A DNA stretch of 64,000 nucleotides from NCBI GenBank assembly GCA_028703175.1, contig JAQVNJ010000009.1, positions 22,077 through 86,076 on the forward strand, written 5' to 3'. The stretch comes from JAAYCB01 sp012744395. GTDB lineage: Bacteria; Planctomycetota; Planctomycetia; Pirellulales; Thermoguttaceae. Numbering within the stretch: the first letter of the stretch is position 1; each line of letters begins with the position of its first letter. The notes below the pieces were generated by a model. The model saw only the letters and a program-made list of their open reading frames with translations, was not told where the DNA came from and searched no databases. The position numbers were made by a program, and so were the translations under genes. Positions 26,616 to 36,262 of this stretch are shown one piece after another.

Positions 26616-27557
26616 ATGAAGTATTCTCGGGTCGAGCCGGGCAAGACGCGGATCGGTTGGATCGGCACGGGCGTGATGGGCGCGAGCATGTGCGGCCACT
26701 TGATCAACGCGGGCTATTCGGCCACGGTCTTCAACCGCACGCGCGGGAAGGCCGAGGGACTGGTGGCGAAAGGGGCCGCCTGGGCCGATTCGCCCAAGGC
26801 GGCGGCCGCGGCCGCCGACGTGGTGTTCACGATCGTCGGGTATCCGGCCGACGTGCGGAGCGTGATTCTCGGCCCGCAGGGCGCGCTCGGCGGCTGCCGC
26901 GAGGGTTCGATCCTCGTCGACATGACGACGAGCCAGCCCTCGCTGGCCGTGGAGATCGCCGAATTGGCGGCGCGGAGGGGCGTGGCGAGCATCGACGCGC
27001 CGGTTTCCGGGGGCGACGTGGGGGCGCGCGAGGCGCGGCTGTCGATCATGATCGGCGGCCAGGCCGAAGCGATCGAAGCCCTCCGTCCGTGCTGGGAAGC
27101 GATGGGCAAGACGATCGTCCGTCAAGGCGGACCCGGCGCCGGCCAGCACGCGAAGCTGGTCAACCAGGTGCTGATCGCGACGAACATGATCGGCGTCTGC
27201 GAGGCGCTGCTCTACGGCCACAAAGCGGGCCTCGACCTGGAGACGGTCCTCAAGTCGGTGGCCTCGGGCGCCGCCGGAAGCTGGTCGCTCTCGCATCTCG
27301 GGCCGCGGATCATCGCCGGCGACTTCGATCCGGGGTTCTTCGTCGAGCACTTCATCAAAGACATGGGCATCGCCCTGGATGAAGCGAAACGCATGGGGCT
27401 GGCGATGCCGGGCCTGGCGCTGGCCCACCAGTTGTATCTGGCCGTGGCCGCCCAAGGCCACGCCCGGGCCGGCACCCAGGCCCTGGAATTGGCCCTCGCC
27501 TCGCTCTCGGGGATCGACTGGAGGAAGCGTCAGCAGCAGGCATCGGCGCCCGGGTGA
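26616..27557 (+). CDS. 3-hydroxyisobutyrate/tartronate-semialdehyde reductase-type dehydrogenase
   Basis: A protein of 313 residues of the beta-hydroxyacid dehydrogenase family. The Rossmann motif GWIGTGVMGASM is at 14-25. The substrate-site motif DAPVSGGDVGA is at about 128-138, and the catalytic Lys lies in GQHAKLVNQ at about 176-184. The length is usual. It reduces or oxidises small beta-hydroxyacids with NAD(P). Which one cannot be read. Neighbours give no pathway context. Confidence 0.9.
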   Translation: MKYSRVEPGKTRIGWIGTGVMGASMCGHLINAGYSATVFNRTRGKAEGLVAKGAAWADSPKAAAAAADVVFTIVGYPADVRSVILGPQGALGGCREGSILVDMTTSQPSLAVEIAELAARRGVASIDAPVSGGDVGAREARLSIMIGGQAEAIEALRPCWEAMGKTIVRQGGPGAGQHAKLVNQVLIATNMIGVCEALLYGHKAGLDLETVLKSVASGAAGSWSLSHLGPRIIAGDFDPGFFVEHFIKDMGIALDEAKRMGLAMPGLALAHQLYLAVAAQGHARAGTQALELALASLSGIDWRKRQQQASAPG

Positions 27558-27753
27558 ACACGGCTCGCCCGCGTGCTTGCGCGATGCGCGGCTGGAAGGC
27601 TGGGGTGTTTGGCAGAGATGGACAACATCCGGCGTCTCTGACGTTTTCAACGTTTTTTCGCAGCGTGCCCGGCCGTATCGACCGATGAACCACGAAAGCC
27701 CGGTCGAGCCCCTGCTGTCTCTTGTCGCAGCGTGGACGGGGTTGGGCCGGCGG

Positions 27754-27774
27754 TCCCCAAGAGGACCTTGGGGA
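27754..27774. repeat. Short inverted repeat related to the dispersed palindrome
   Basis: TCCCCAAG and CTTGGGGA enclose a 5-base loop. The core resembles the TTCCCAAG/CTTGGGAA palindromes elsewhere in the window. It lies between the dehydrogenase and the GT4 gene, and no T-tract follows. Confidence 0.5.
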
Positions 27775-27855
27775 TTCGTGACCGCGGCATCCCCTGCGGA
27801 GAGCATGCTCGGGGGAGGCCGCACGAACCAGATCGATCGAAAGGCCGCCCAAGCG

Positions 27856-28947
27856 ATGAAAATCATGCAGATCACCTCCGGCCAGGGGGTTGGCGGAGCC
27901 ACCACCCACTGCTTGCTGCTGGCGCGGGAACTGGCCCAGCGGGGCCATCAGATGACGCTCCTCTGCCCTCCGAAGAGCTGGATCGCCGAGCGGGCGGCCA
28001 CCGAGGGGTTCCCCGTTCTGCAATCCGAGTTGCGCCGCTGGCCGCCGGACGATCTCCGCAGGATCGCCGATTTCGTCCGCCAGGCCGGAATCGAGCTGAT
28101 CCACACGCACATGAGCCGAGCGCACTCGTTCGGGATCCTGCTCCGCTGGACCACCGGCGTCCCCTGCGTGGCCACCGCTCACCGCCGCAGCGTGCAACTC
28201 CACTGGATGTTCAACGATCTGGTGATCGCCGTCTCCAACACGATGCGCCGATTTCATGAAAGCTACAACCTCGTCAAACCGAACCGCATCGTCACGATTC
28301 ACAACTTCGCGGACGATCGCACGATCAGCAGCCAGCCGGGCGAGGTCCGGCAAGACACCCGGCAGAGCCTGAATCTCGCTGACGACGACTTCCTGATCGG
28401 AACGATCGGCTCGGTGGTTCCGTCGAAAGGGCAGCTCTACGTCGTCCGGGCGCTGCCTCGAATCCTCGCCGAAGTCCCCCGTGCCAAGCTGCTCATCGTC
28501 GGCGAACTGGAATCTGAATCCTACGTCGATCAGATCAACCGCGAGGCGGAGGCTTTGGGCGTCTCGTCGCACCTGCTCTGGGCCGGGCGCCGCGACGACG
28601 TCCACCGCATCCTGCCGGCTCTCGATCTCAGCGTGCTGGCGTCGCTGAAGGGGGATTTTCCGCTCGCGCTGCTGGAAGCCATGGCGGCCGCCGTTCCGGT
28701 CGTGGCCTCCGAGATCGGCGGCGTCGGCGAATGCGTCGAAGCGGGGGCCAGCGGTCTGCTCGTGCCGCCGGCCGACGCCAGCGCCCTGGCCGCGGCCGTT
28801 GTCTCCCTTGCCGGAGACTCCCCGCGCCGGCGCGCCATGGGCGAGGCGGGCCAGAAACGATTGTTCGAGTGTTTTTCCACGGAGTCGCAAATCGACGGCA
28901 TCGAACACGCGCTGGCCGAAGTCGTCCGCCGCGCCCGTGCAGCATGA
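27856..28947 (+). CDS. GT4-family glycosyltransferase
   Basis: A protein of 363 residues from ATG 27856. It has the two-domain GT-B fold: N-terminal GQGVGGATTHCLLLARELA and ELIHTHMSRAHSFGILL, and C-terminal LIGTIGSVVPSKGQ. The nucleotide-sugar signature FPLALLEAMAAAVPVVASEI is at about 272-291, with Glu residues of the E-x7-E motif. It is probably cytoplasmic or peripheral, transferring sugar from an NDP-sugar to a lipid or polysaccharide. It stands alone, so the product is unknown. Longer upstream reading frame is out of character. Confidence 0.92.
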   Translation: MKIMQITSGQGVGGATTHCLLLARELAQRGHQMTLLCPPKSWIAERAATEGFPVLQSELRRWPPDDLRRIADFVRQAGIELIHTHMSRAHSFGILLRWTTGVPCVATAHRRSVQLHWMFNDLVIAVSNTMRRFHESYNLVKPNRIVTIHNFADDRTISSQPGEVRQDTRQSLNLADDDFLIGTIGSVVPSKGQLYVVRALPRILAEVPRAKLLIVGELESESYVDQINREAEALGVSSHLLWAGRRDDVHRILPALDLSVLASLKGDFPLALLEAMAAAVPVVASEIGGVGECVEAGASGLLVPPADASALAAAVVSLAGDSPRRRAMGEAGQKRLFECFSTESQIDGIEHALAEVVRRARAA

Positions 28948-29030
28948 CCCGGGCCGGCCCTCGACCGGCGGTGGCGTCGCCGCGGCGCGCGAGCCGCGAT
29001 TCCACCGGCGGAGCGCCATAACGGACTGCC

Positions 29031-31571
29031 ATGACGCGAGCCACTGTCTGCATCCTTGCGCTGACCTGGACGATCGGGGTCGGCGCTGTCCTCCCCGCCC
29101 AGGGAACCCGCTCCGACTACGAGCGCGCCAACGGCTTTCGCAGAAGCACCGAGAACAAGGTATTTCGGGATCGCGTCCGCCCCAACTGGCTGGAGGGGGG
29201 CGCCGCCTTCTGGTATCGAATCCAGACGGCTGCCGACCGCCACGAGTTCGTTCTCGTCGACGCGGAAAAGGGCGAACGGAAGCCGGCCTTCGATCACGCC
29301 CGGCTGGCCGAGGCTCTCCGCGGCGAGGGGGTCGACGATGCCCGGGCCGACCGGCTGCCGATCGACTGGCTGAATATCGACCGCCGCCAGCAGCGGATCC
29401 GCTTCCGCTGCGATCACAAGCGGTGGCATTGCAGCCTCCGCGACTATCGCCTGGGGGAGGACGAACTGCCGCCGGCGCCGCGACCCGGCCTGCCGCCGTC
29501 GCCCAGAATCCGGTCCCGGCGGGACTCGGGCGACGACACGGAGATCACCTTCGTCAACAAGACGGCGGGCAACGTGGAGGTCTTCTGGGTCACCGCCGAC
29601 GGGGACCGCGTCAGCTATGGCAGCCTGCCGCCCGGCGCCCGCAGGAGCCAGCACTCCTACGCCGGCCACGCCTGGCTGGTCGTCGATCAGCGGGGCGAGG
29701 AACTGGTCGTGTTCCTCTGCGAAGAAGAGCCGCTGATCGCCGAGATTACCGGCCCGGTGAAAGGCCGGCCCCCGCGGCCCCCGCGGCCGCCGGCGGCCCG
29801 CCGGTCCGGTCCCCGCAATCCGCCGCCCAGCGCGGAATCGCCCGACGGAAGGTGGCAGGCCTTGACCCGCGACGGCAATCTCTACCTCCGCCGGGCCGAT
29901 GGGGGTGGCGAGTTCCAGCTCGGCGGTGAACGCGAGAGCAACCAGTTCTACCAGCAGCGGTTCTACTGGTCGCCGGACAGCAGCCGGCTTCTGGCGATCC
30001 GCACGACGGAAGGCGACGTGCGGAGAGTCTTCTTCATCGAGTCGTCGCCGCGGGACCAGGTCCAGCCACGCCTCCAGTCGTATCTCTACCTCAAGCCCGG
30101 CGATCGCATCCCGGTCGACACGCCCGTCCTCTTCGACGTCGGCCGGCGGAAGCAGATTCCGATCAGCGACGACCTGCTGTCCAATCCTTGGAGCATCACG
30201 CGGATCGCCTGGGACGCCGACTCCTCCCGCTTCACCTTCCTCTACAACCAGCGCGGCCACCAGGTTCTGCGGGTCATCGCCGTCAGCGCCGACGGCCGGG
30301 TCCGGGCGATCGTCGACGAGCGCAGCCAGACGTTCATCGACTACGTCGGCAAGCAGTTCTATTACCCCCTCGCCGAGACAAACGAGATCCTCTGGATGTC
30401 GGAACGCGACGGCTGGAATCACCTCTACTTGTACGACAGCCAGACCGGCGCGGTGAAGAACCAGGTCACCCGCGGGCGATGGGCCGTCCGCGACGTCGAC
30501 CTGGTCGATGAAGAACGGCGGCAGATCTACTTCCGCGCCGGCGGCATCCGCCCCGGGCAGGACCCCTACTACGTCCACGATTGCCGCGTGAATTTCGACG
30601 GCAGCGGCCTGCTGATCCTCACCGAGGGCAACGGCAATCATCGGGCGGAGTTTTCACCCGACCGGCGGTTTTTTGTCGACGAGTGGTCGCGGGTCGACCG
30701 GCCGCCGGTGACCGAGTTGCGGAGCGTTGACGATGGCCGCCTCGTCTGCCGCCTCGAAGAGGCCGATTGCAGCGCGCTGCTGGCGACCGGCTGGCGGTTC
30801 CCCGAACCCTTCGCCGCCGCCGGCAGAGACGGCCAGACGCCGATCTACGGATTGATCTACCGGCCGACGACGTTCGATCCGGGCAGGCAATACCCGGTGA
30901 TCGAGGAGATCTACGCCAGCCCCCACGGCGCGTTCGTGCCGAAGAGCTTCCACGTCCACTCCGGCGCCCAGGCGCTGGCCGAACTCGGCTTCATCGTCGT
31001 GCGGATCGACGGCATGGGAACCTCGCACCGGTCGAAGAAATTCCACGACGTGTGCTGGAAGAACCTCGGCGACGCGGGCTTTCCCGACCGCATCCGGTGG
31101 ATCAAGGCGGCGGCCGCCAGGTACCCCTACATGGACCTTGCCCGGGTCGGAATCTACGGCGGCTCGGCCGGCGGCCAGAGTGCCGCCCGGGCGCTGCTGG
31201 CCCACGGCGACTTCTACAAGGTGGCCGTCGCGGACTGCGGCTGCCACGACAACCGCCTGGACAAAATCTGGTGGAACGAACTCTGGATGGGTTGGCCCCT
31301 CGGGCCCCACTACGCAGAGCAGTCCAACGTCACCTGCGCCGATCGCCTCCAGGGCCAACTCCTGCTGATCGTCGGCGAGATGGATCGCAACGTCGATCCC
31401 GCCTCGACGATGCAGGTGGTCGATGCCCTGATCAAGGCCGACAAGGATTTTGAAATGCTCGTCATCCCCGGCAGCGGCCACGGCGCCGGGGAGACCCCCT
31501 ACGGCAATCGCCGCCGGATGGATTTCCTTGTCCGCCATCTGCACGGCGTCCAGCCGCGAACCGCGCCGTAG
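29031..31571 (+). CDS. Exported DPP-IV-like S9 peptidase with VHL-beta-like domain
   Basis: A protein of 846 residues with a signal peptide (cleavage near LPAQG). A beta-rich segment at about 168-234 contains TEITFVNKTAGNVEVFWV, SYGSLPPGARRSQHSYAGHA and WLVVD. This aligns by eye with the beta domain of the von Hippel-Lindau protein, including the SYxGHxWL core. A proline/arginine linker follows. The DPP-IV beta-propeller spans about 268-600. The alpha/beta hydrolase carries Ser712 (GIYGGSAGG), Asp785 (GEMDRNV) and His817 (PGSGHGAG). It likely cleaves peptides outside the cytoplasm. The domain order suggests the VHL-like module binds proteins or glycans, which is inference. Confidence 0.92.
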   Translation: MTRATVCILALTWTIGVGAVLPAQGTRSDYERANGFRRSTENKVFRDRVRPNWLEGGAAFWYRIQTAADRHEFVLVDAEKGERKPAFDHARLAEALRGEGVDDARADRLPIDWLNIDRRQQRIRFRCDHKRWHCSLRDYRLGEDELPPAPRPGLPPSPRIRSRRDSGDDTEITFVNKTAGNVEVFWVTADGDRVSYGSLPPGARRSQHSYAGHAWLVVDQRGEELVVFLCEEEPLIAEITGPVKGRPPRPPRPPAARRSGPRNPPPSAESPDGRWQALTRDGNLYLRRADGGGEFQLGGERESNQFYQQRFYWSPDSSRLLAIRTTEGDVRRVFFIESSPRDQVQPRLQSYLYLKPGDRIPVDTPVLFDVGRRKQIPISDDLLSNPWSITRIAWDADSSRFTFLYNQRGHQVLRVIAVSADGRVRAIVDERSQTFIDYVGKQFYYPLAETNEILWMSERDGWNHLYLYDSQTGAVKNQVTRGRWAVRDVDLVDEERRQIYFRAGGIRPGQDPYYVHDCRVNFDGSGLLILTEGNGNHRAEFSPDRRFFVDEWSRVDRPPVTELRSVDDGRLVCRLEEADCSALLATGWRFPEPFAAAGRDGQTPIYGLIYRPTTFDPGRQYPVIEEIYASPHGAFVPKSFHVHSGAQALAELGFIVVRIDGMGTSHRSKKFHDVCWKNLGDAGFPDRIRWIKAAAARYPYMDLARVGIYGGSAGGQSAARALLAHGDFYKVAVADCGCHDNRLDKIWWNELWMGWPLGPHYAEQSNVTCADRLQGQLLLIVGEMDRNVDPASTMQVVDALIKADKDFEMLVIPGSGHGAGETPYGNRRRMDFLVRHLHGVQPRTAP

Positions 31572-31640
31572 TCCGCTGCGGATCGGCGCGGCCGCGCGGC
31601 AAGCCGTCCTTGCTGGTTGCCCGTCTCCAGCACTATTCCT

Positions 31641-31666
31641 GGTTCCCAAGCTCCCGCTTGGGAACC
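31641..31666. repeat. Dispersed extragenic palindrome, copy B
   Basis: Arms GGTTCCCAAGC and GCTTGGGAACC enclose the loop TCCC. It lies between the convergent S9 peptidase and GH127 genes, where it could act as a bidirectional terminator. Confidence 0.85.
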
Positions 31667-31686
31667 GCAGCGGCGATCGGCACCGC

Positions 31687-34119
31687 TCAGCGTTCTGACA
31701 CCCGCCACTCGAGGATGCCAGCGGAGAACGCCGGCTTCAGCCGGACCTCGATCCGCAGCGCGTCCGTCTCGACCGGTCGGAACTGGAGCGTGTTGAACTG
31801 GTCGAGTTCCGTGCCAAAGGGGCCGCGGGCCTCCACCGGCTTCCACTGGCCGGCGGCGCGGTAGAGCAGTCTCCACGACTCGGGCGCGCGGCACTGGCCC
31901 TGCCCGGTGTCGTCGAACCAGTAGACTTCCACTTTGGAGACGGTGGCCGGCTGGGCGAATTCGTATTGCACCCACTCGGCCGTCCCCCGGTGGTCCCACC
32001 AGGTGAACCGCGGAATCCCCTGGTCGTTGGAAGCGGCCGGCTCCAACTGGTCGCTGAGCGCCTCGATGTGGTCGGCCCGCCAGGTGTGCGACGACGACGC
32101 CCGGCTCCGCGAGGCAACCGTTGGCAATGGGGGCACGACCGCCAGGTCCTGCGATCGGGGCATCCAGACGACCATTTCGTTCTCGCCGCGGTGGCACCAG
32201 GCGTAGTAGGGGATCATCGTCAGCCGGCGGCGCTGGCTCTCGACCGCGCCCTGTTCCGACCGGCCGACTGCTTGGGCCTCGCCGGTCAACACGGTGACGC
32301 CGCCGAGCAAGTCGGCCCGATGCTGCGGCTCGAACTGGGCGTCGGCGGGAATCCAGACATTGCGGACCGCGCCCTGGTGGTCGGCTCCCTCGATGCAATA
32401 GACCAGAGGGCCGCGTTCGAAGGCCACGCGGCCGCGGTCGTCCTCAACCGCCTCGTTGGCCAGGACGCGGCGAACCGGCATCGGCAGGTCGATTTCCACG
32501 ACCTCGCCGGGCGTCCAGCGCCGCTGGAGAACCGCGTAGCCGTCGGCCAGCTCGGCGGCGGCCCGTTGCGAGCCGACGCGGATCGACCAGTCGCCGGGCG
32601 CGGCGTCTTCGTAGCGGTAGAGGTCGCTCGGCAGAACCTGCCCGCGGACCCAGCCGGGAACCCGGATGCGGAGGGCGAAGGCCGCCGGCTTTTCCGGCGA
32701 GACGCTGATGCGGATCTTCCCGCTCCACGGGTAATCGGTCTCCTGGACGAGCGTGACCGGCTCGCCCGCCACGTCGATCGTGGCCTTTCCCGAGAGGAAC
32801 AGGTTCACATAGAGGTCTTTGCCGCGGACGGCATAGACGTATCCGGGGATCGACGGCAGGAAGCGGACGACGTTGCTCGGGCAGCAGGAGCAGTCGAACC
32901 AGGGGCTGCGTTCCAGCGCGCCGTGGTTGAAGCGGAACTTCATGTCGCACTCGAGCGGGTTGGGATAGAAGAACCGGTCGCCGCTGAGCGACACGCCGGC
33001 GAGGAATCCGTTGTAGATGATCCGCTCGAGCACGTCGGCGTACCTGGCGTCGCCGTGGAGCAGGAACATGCGGTGGTTCCACAGGGCCAGGGCGATCGCC
33101 GCGCAGGTCTCGTTGTAGGCCTTGAGGTTGGTCAGGGTATAGGCGCCGGCGTAGCCCTCGCCGGCGCCGTGCTGGCCGACGCTGCCGATCAGGTAGAGCT
33201 TCCGTTCGACCACGTCCTGCCAGATTCGGCCGATCGCGTCGATGTAGGCCTGCTCGCCGGTCAGTGCCGCGACGTCGGCCACGCCGGCGTAGAAATAGCC
33301 GCCGCGGACCGCGTGGCCGACGGCCTCCGACTGCTCGACGACCGGTGCATGGTCCTGGGCATACTCGCCGTAGAGGCTTTCGCGCTGTTCCTTGTTGCCC
33401 CGCATGTCGACGAAGAACTTCGCCAGGTCGAGGTATTTCCCGTCGCCGGTGGCGCGGTACAGCCGCACCAGCCCGATCTCGATCTCCTCGTGCCCCGGCA
33501 CGTGCGTGAGCTGTCCCGGATGGGGGCCGAACGTCTTGGCGATCAGGTCGGCATTCTTGATGGCGATCTTCAAAAGGTTCCGCTTGCCGGTCGCCTGGTA
33601 GTGGGCGACCGCCGCCTCGTACATGTGGCCCACGTTATAGAGTTCGTGGCTGCCGCCGAGGCCGGTCCAGCGCGGGGTCCGCCCGTGCGGCCCCTTCGAT
33701 CCGGAGGTCTTGGCGGTGTAGAGGTAGCCGTCGTCTTCCTGCGCGGCGGCGAATTTGGCGATCAACTCGTCGAGGTAGCGGTCCAACTCGGCGTCGGGCT
33801 GGAGAGCCAGCGCGTACGCGGCCCCTTCGACGATCTTGAACACGTCGGAGTCGTTGAAATAAATGCCTTGAAAACCAGCGGGGTTTCTTTCGGCCGCGGC
33901 GAGGAAGTTGCTGATCCTGCCCGTCTCCTCGCACCGCTGGAAACAATAGGGGACCGTCACCTTGCGGTTCGTCTCCATCCGCGGCAGCCAGAATCCCGGG
34001 CCGGCCTCGACGGCGGTCAACGGCACCGGCTGGATCGGGTAGTCGGACTGGGCGCGGACCGGCGCCGCGGCCGCCAGCAGCGCGAGGCTGGAGGCGAGAA
34101 TCAAAGAAGTGGGTTTCAT
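31687..34119 (-). CDS. GH127 (DUF1680) beta-L-arabinofuranosidase-like enzyme
   Basis: A protein of 810 residues with a signal peptide (SLALLAAAAPVRAQ). The (alpha/alpha)6 barrel carries the family metal/nucleophile set: Glu337 and Cys339 (AYNETCA) and Cys412/Cys413 (FDCSCCPSN). These positions are close to Glu338, Cys340, Cys417 and Cys418 of the Bifidobacterium enzyme HypBA1. The beta-sandwich follows. Beyond about residue 660 an extra segment (WWDHRGTAEWVQYEFAQP, VSKVEVYWFDD) looks like an F5/8-type carbohydrate-binding domain. It probably removes L-arabinofuranose or related residues from plant or algal glycans outside the cytoplasm. Confidence 0.94.
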   Translation of the reverse strand: MKPTSLILASSLALLAAAAPVRAQSDYPIQPVPLTAVEAGPGFWLPRMETNRKVTVPYCFQRCEETGRISNFLAAAERNPAGFQGIYFNDSDVFKIVEGAAYALALQPDAELDRYLDELIAKFAAAQEDDGYLYTAKTSGSKGPHGRTPRWTGLGGSHELYNVGHMYEAAVAHYQATGKRNLLKIAIKNADLIAKTFGPHPGQLTHVPGHEEIEIGLVRLYRATGDGKYLDLAKFFVDMRGNKEQRESLYGEYAQDHAPVVEQSEAVGHAVRGGYFYAGVADVAALTGEQAYIDAIGRIWQDVVERKLYLIGSVGQHGAGEGYAGAYTLTNLKAYNETCAAIALALWNHRMFLLHGDARYADVLERIIYNGFLAGVSLSGDRFFYPNPLECDMKFRFNHGALERSPWFDCSCCPSNVVRFLPSIPGYVYAVRGKDLYVNLFLSGKATIDVAGEPVTLVQETDYPWSGKIRISVSPEKPAAFALRIRVPGWVRGQVLPSDLYRYEDAAPGDWSIRVGSQRAAAELADGYAVLQRRWTPGEVVEIDLPMPVRRVLANEAVEDDRGRVAFERGPLVYCIEGADHQGAVRNVWIPADAQFEPQHRADLLGGVTVLTGEAQAVGRSEQGAVESQRRRLTMIPYYAWCHRGENEMVVWMPRSQDLAVVPPLPTVASRSRASSSHTWRADHIEALSDQLEPAASNDQGIPRFTWWDHRGTAEWVQYEFAQPATVSKVEVYWFDDTGQGQCRAPESWRLLYRAAGQWKPVEARGPFGTELDQFNTLQFRPVETDALRIEVRLKPAFSAGILEWRVSER

Positions 34120-34324
34120 CGGGGCGATTCCTGGGATTTGTATGGGGGGCGGAAGTCATGGGTCTACGGCTCAGGTTACCGGCGGGGCGAGGAGCCGTCG
34201 AGTGTCGAGCAGAGAATGGGCAAGGTTCGCTTCTCCAAGGCAGCCAGCCCGGCGCTGGCCGGATTTTCCCGCAACCTGTGGCCTTCGCCCTGCGCCCTGT
34301 GGCTGGCAACCGGGAGCCCCGCAC

Positions 34325-34534
34325 CGCGCGTCCAGCCGGTGAATGCCCTCTTCGCGCGCGATCGCCACCGCCTCCTCGCACTCCTTATGGAGCCGGATTT
34401 GTCGAACGGCGATCCGCGTGGCAGCGCCGCGGGCAGCCCGTGCAGTCCGCCAACCGGGCGACCGCCGCCTCAGCGCGGCGGGCCAGCTCGCCGGAGCGAT
34501 GGAGATCGAGATAGGCCGGGTAGGTCTCTGGCAT
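34325..34534 (-). pseudogene. Remnant of a PflA-like radical SAM gene (COG1313 type)
   Basis: The minus strand from ATG 34534 reads MPETYPAYLDLHRSGELA and goes on to LADCTGCPRRCHADR. This is the typical start of the PflA-like radical SAM activating-enzyme family, with its first cysteine pair. A stop follows soon after. In another frame the strand then reads KECEEAVAIAREEGIHRLDA, the typical end of the same family. About 250 central residues are gone, including the CxxxCxxC cluster motif. The remains are a fusion of both ends with a frameshift. It lies in a 445-base gap (34120-34564) that otherwise holds nothing I recognise. Confidence 0.7.
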
Positions 34535-34564
34535 CGGTTGGCCGCGGCGGCCCGCCGCATCGGC

Positions 34565-36073
34565 TCACAGCTTCTCCAGGATCGCATCGACTGCCCGGTC
34601 GTAGATCGCCTGCCACTGCGGCGCCAGCAGGCAGTCGCAATCCTCCTGGGCAAAGCCCGTGTTGTTCCGCTGCTCGGCCGTCGGCGCGTAGTAGAGGTAA
34701 CCGTTGGTGCAGGCGGCCACGAAGGTGAACGGCCCGGGCGCCCGGGCCTTGATCCCCAGGCCGATCTCCACGGTCAGTTCGCCGGGGAACGTGACGAGTA
34801 CGAAGTCGCCGATTCTGATCCCCATCACCTCGGCATCGACCACCGGTTTTCCGGCGGCGGCGTTTGCCGCCTGGTGCTTTTTGAGCAGGTCCCTGTTCAC
34901 CTGGAGCCGCGTGAGTTCTTCCATCGTGTGGATGTTCTGGAGGTAGCGCTCGCTGTTCGTCCGGTTTTCCTCGTCGAGCTTGCCGAGACCCTCGCGGCCG
35001 AGCGATTTCTCGTGGAGATAGCGGTGGCTGGGCGAAGAGGGGAAGTCGCCGGAAGTCTGGTATTGCACCAGCAGGGGCAGGAACGTCTTGAAGTTCAGGC
35101 TGGTTCCTTTCAGCGACCGGAGGAGCCGCGTCTGCTCGGCCTCGAGCGCTGCAATCCGCTGCTCCAGGTCGGTCGCTCTCGGCAGCGCGATCGTCTGATG
35201 GATGACTTTCAGTTCGCCGCGATCCCTTGTCGCGATCGTTCGCCATGCCCGCAGGGCACTCAGGCCGAGCATGTTGCCGAGCGGTTCGGCATCGCGCGGA
35301 TTGTGGATGTCCTTGTACATCGCCGGGTTGATGTCTCCGCAGCATCCCTGCAAGAATACCGCCAGCGCGCCGCCGCCCAGGTTCTCCTCGATCGTTCTGG
35401 AGGCGAAGCCGATGATGTCCGCCGTGTTGCCCCGGCTCGGAACACCTTGGATCGGATGGCAGGCGAAGTTGTAGACGACCGCCAGCGGCTGTCCATCCTC
35501 CCTGTCCAGACGGAGCAGGCCGATCTCCGGATCGATCGGCCCGATGCCAACGACATCCTCGTCGCGAGGAAGCGCGTAGGCGTGGCGGACGTCGGTCTCC
35601 CTGCCGTCCTTCAACTTGAGCCTGCGGTTCTCCATGATCCTGTCTTCGCGGCCGCGGCCGGCGCCGACCCGGACGGGCGCCAAGTTGCTCCAGGCCGCCT
35701 TGACGGCCTCGACGGCCCGCTGTTCGACGTCCTCGCAGACGATCCCATGACAGTGGCTGGCATTGACCAGGACATGCGACGGCCGGATCTGAAGTTCCGT
35801 TTCGAGCCGTGCGCGGACGTTCGGGAGGAAGCTGTTGCGGACCCGGCCGAGCTCGCCGATGGCGACGGCGTCCAAGGTGATGATCACCGCGGTGGCCTCG
35901 CCGCTGCGGAGCACCAGTGCCTTGGCGTACAAGGGGTCGTTGACGGGCGCCGCGTGGCGATCCGTGATGTCGACCTTGGCGGCTCCGGCTTGGAGTTGAG
36001 CCGCCTCGGCGGCGGGCGGCGCCAGCAGCAGCGCGGCGGCAACGGCCAGCGGGGCAAGTCGGCTACGGTTCAT
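34565..36073 (-). CDS. Exported neutral/alkaline ceramidase-like protein
   Basis: A protein of 502 residues from ATG 36073, with a signal peptide (LAVAAALLLAPPAAEAA). The mature part begins LQAGAAKVDITDRHAAPVND, the usual entry to the neutral ceramidase N-terminal domain. It carries NASHCHGI and NFACHPIQG, which supply zinc-binding His residues, and LQGCCGDINP. The C-terminal FPGELTVEIGLGIK, ACTNGYLYYAPT block is also typical. Bacterial members are poorly characterised and many probably hydrolyse other amides. It is extracytoplasmic. The radical-SAM remnant and GH127 lie downstream. Confidence 0.87.
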   Translation of the reverse strand: MNRSRLAPLAVAAALLLAPPAAEAAQLQAGAAKVDITDRHAAPVNDPLYAKALVLRSGEATAVIITLDAVAIGELGRVRNSFLPNVRARLETELQIRPSHVLVNASHCHGIVCEDVEQRAVEAVKAAWSNLAPVRVGAGRGREDRIMENRRLKLKDGRETDVRHAYALPRDEDVVGIGPIDPEIGLLRLDREDGQPLAVVYNFACHPIQGVPSRGNTADIIGFASRTIEENLGGGALAVFLQGCCGDINPAMYKDIHNPRDAEPLGNMLGLSALRAWRTIATRDRGELKVIHQTIALPRATDLEQRIAALEAEQTRLLRSLKGTSLNFKTFLPLLVQYQTSGDFPSSPSHRYLHEKSLGREGLGKLDEENRTNSERYLQNIHTMEELTRLQVNRDLLKKHQAANAAAGKPVVDAEVMGIRIGDFVLVTFPGELTVEIGLGIKARAPGPFTFVAACTNGYLYYAPTAEQRNNTGFAQEDCDCLLAPQWQAIYDRAVDAILEKL

Positions 36074-36262
36074 GGCGAGATTCTCCGTGACGCATGGTAA
36101 GCGGCCGCGCCGCGCGGTTGCCGGCGGCCGGCAACCCCATTCTAGCGGCGTGCCAAGCCCCGGCATACCGGCGGTTCGCCACGTCCGCCATGCGGAATTC
36201 GCCATGCGACATTTTCGAACCTCCCTCCTTTCGCTCGGATGCCGGCTCTGGTAGCCTTGCTG

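Noticed and set aside
31966..34728. A 920-codon plus-strand open frame opposite the GH127 gene
   Set aside because: The GH127 catalytic set is intact on the minus strand. The opposing frame is a shadow.
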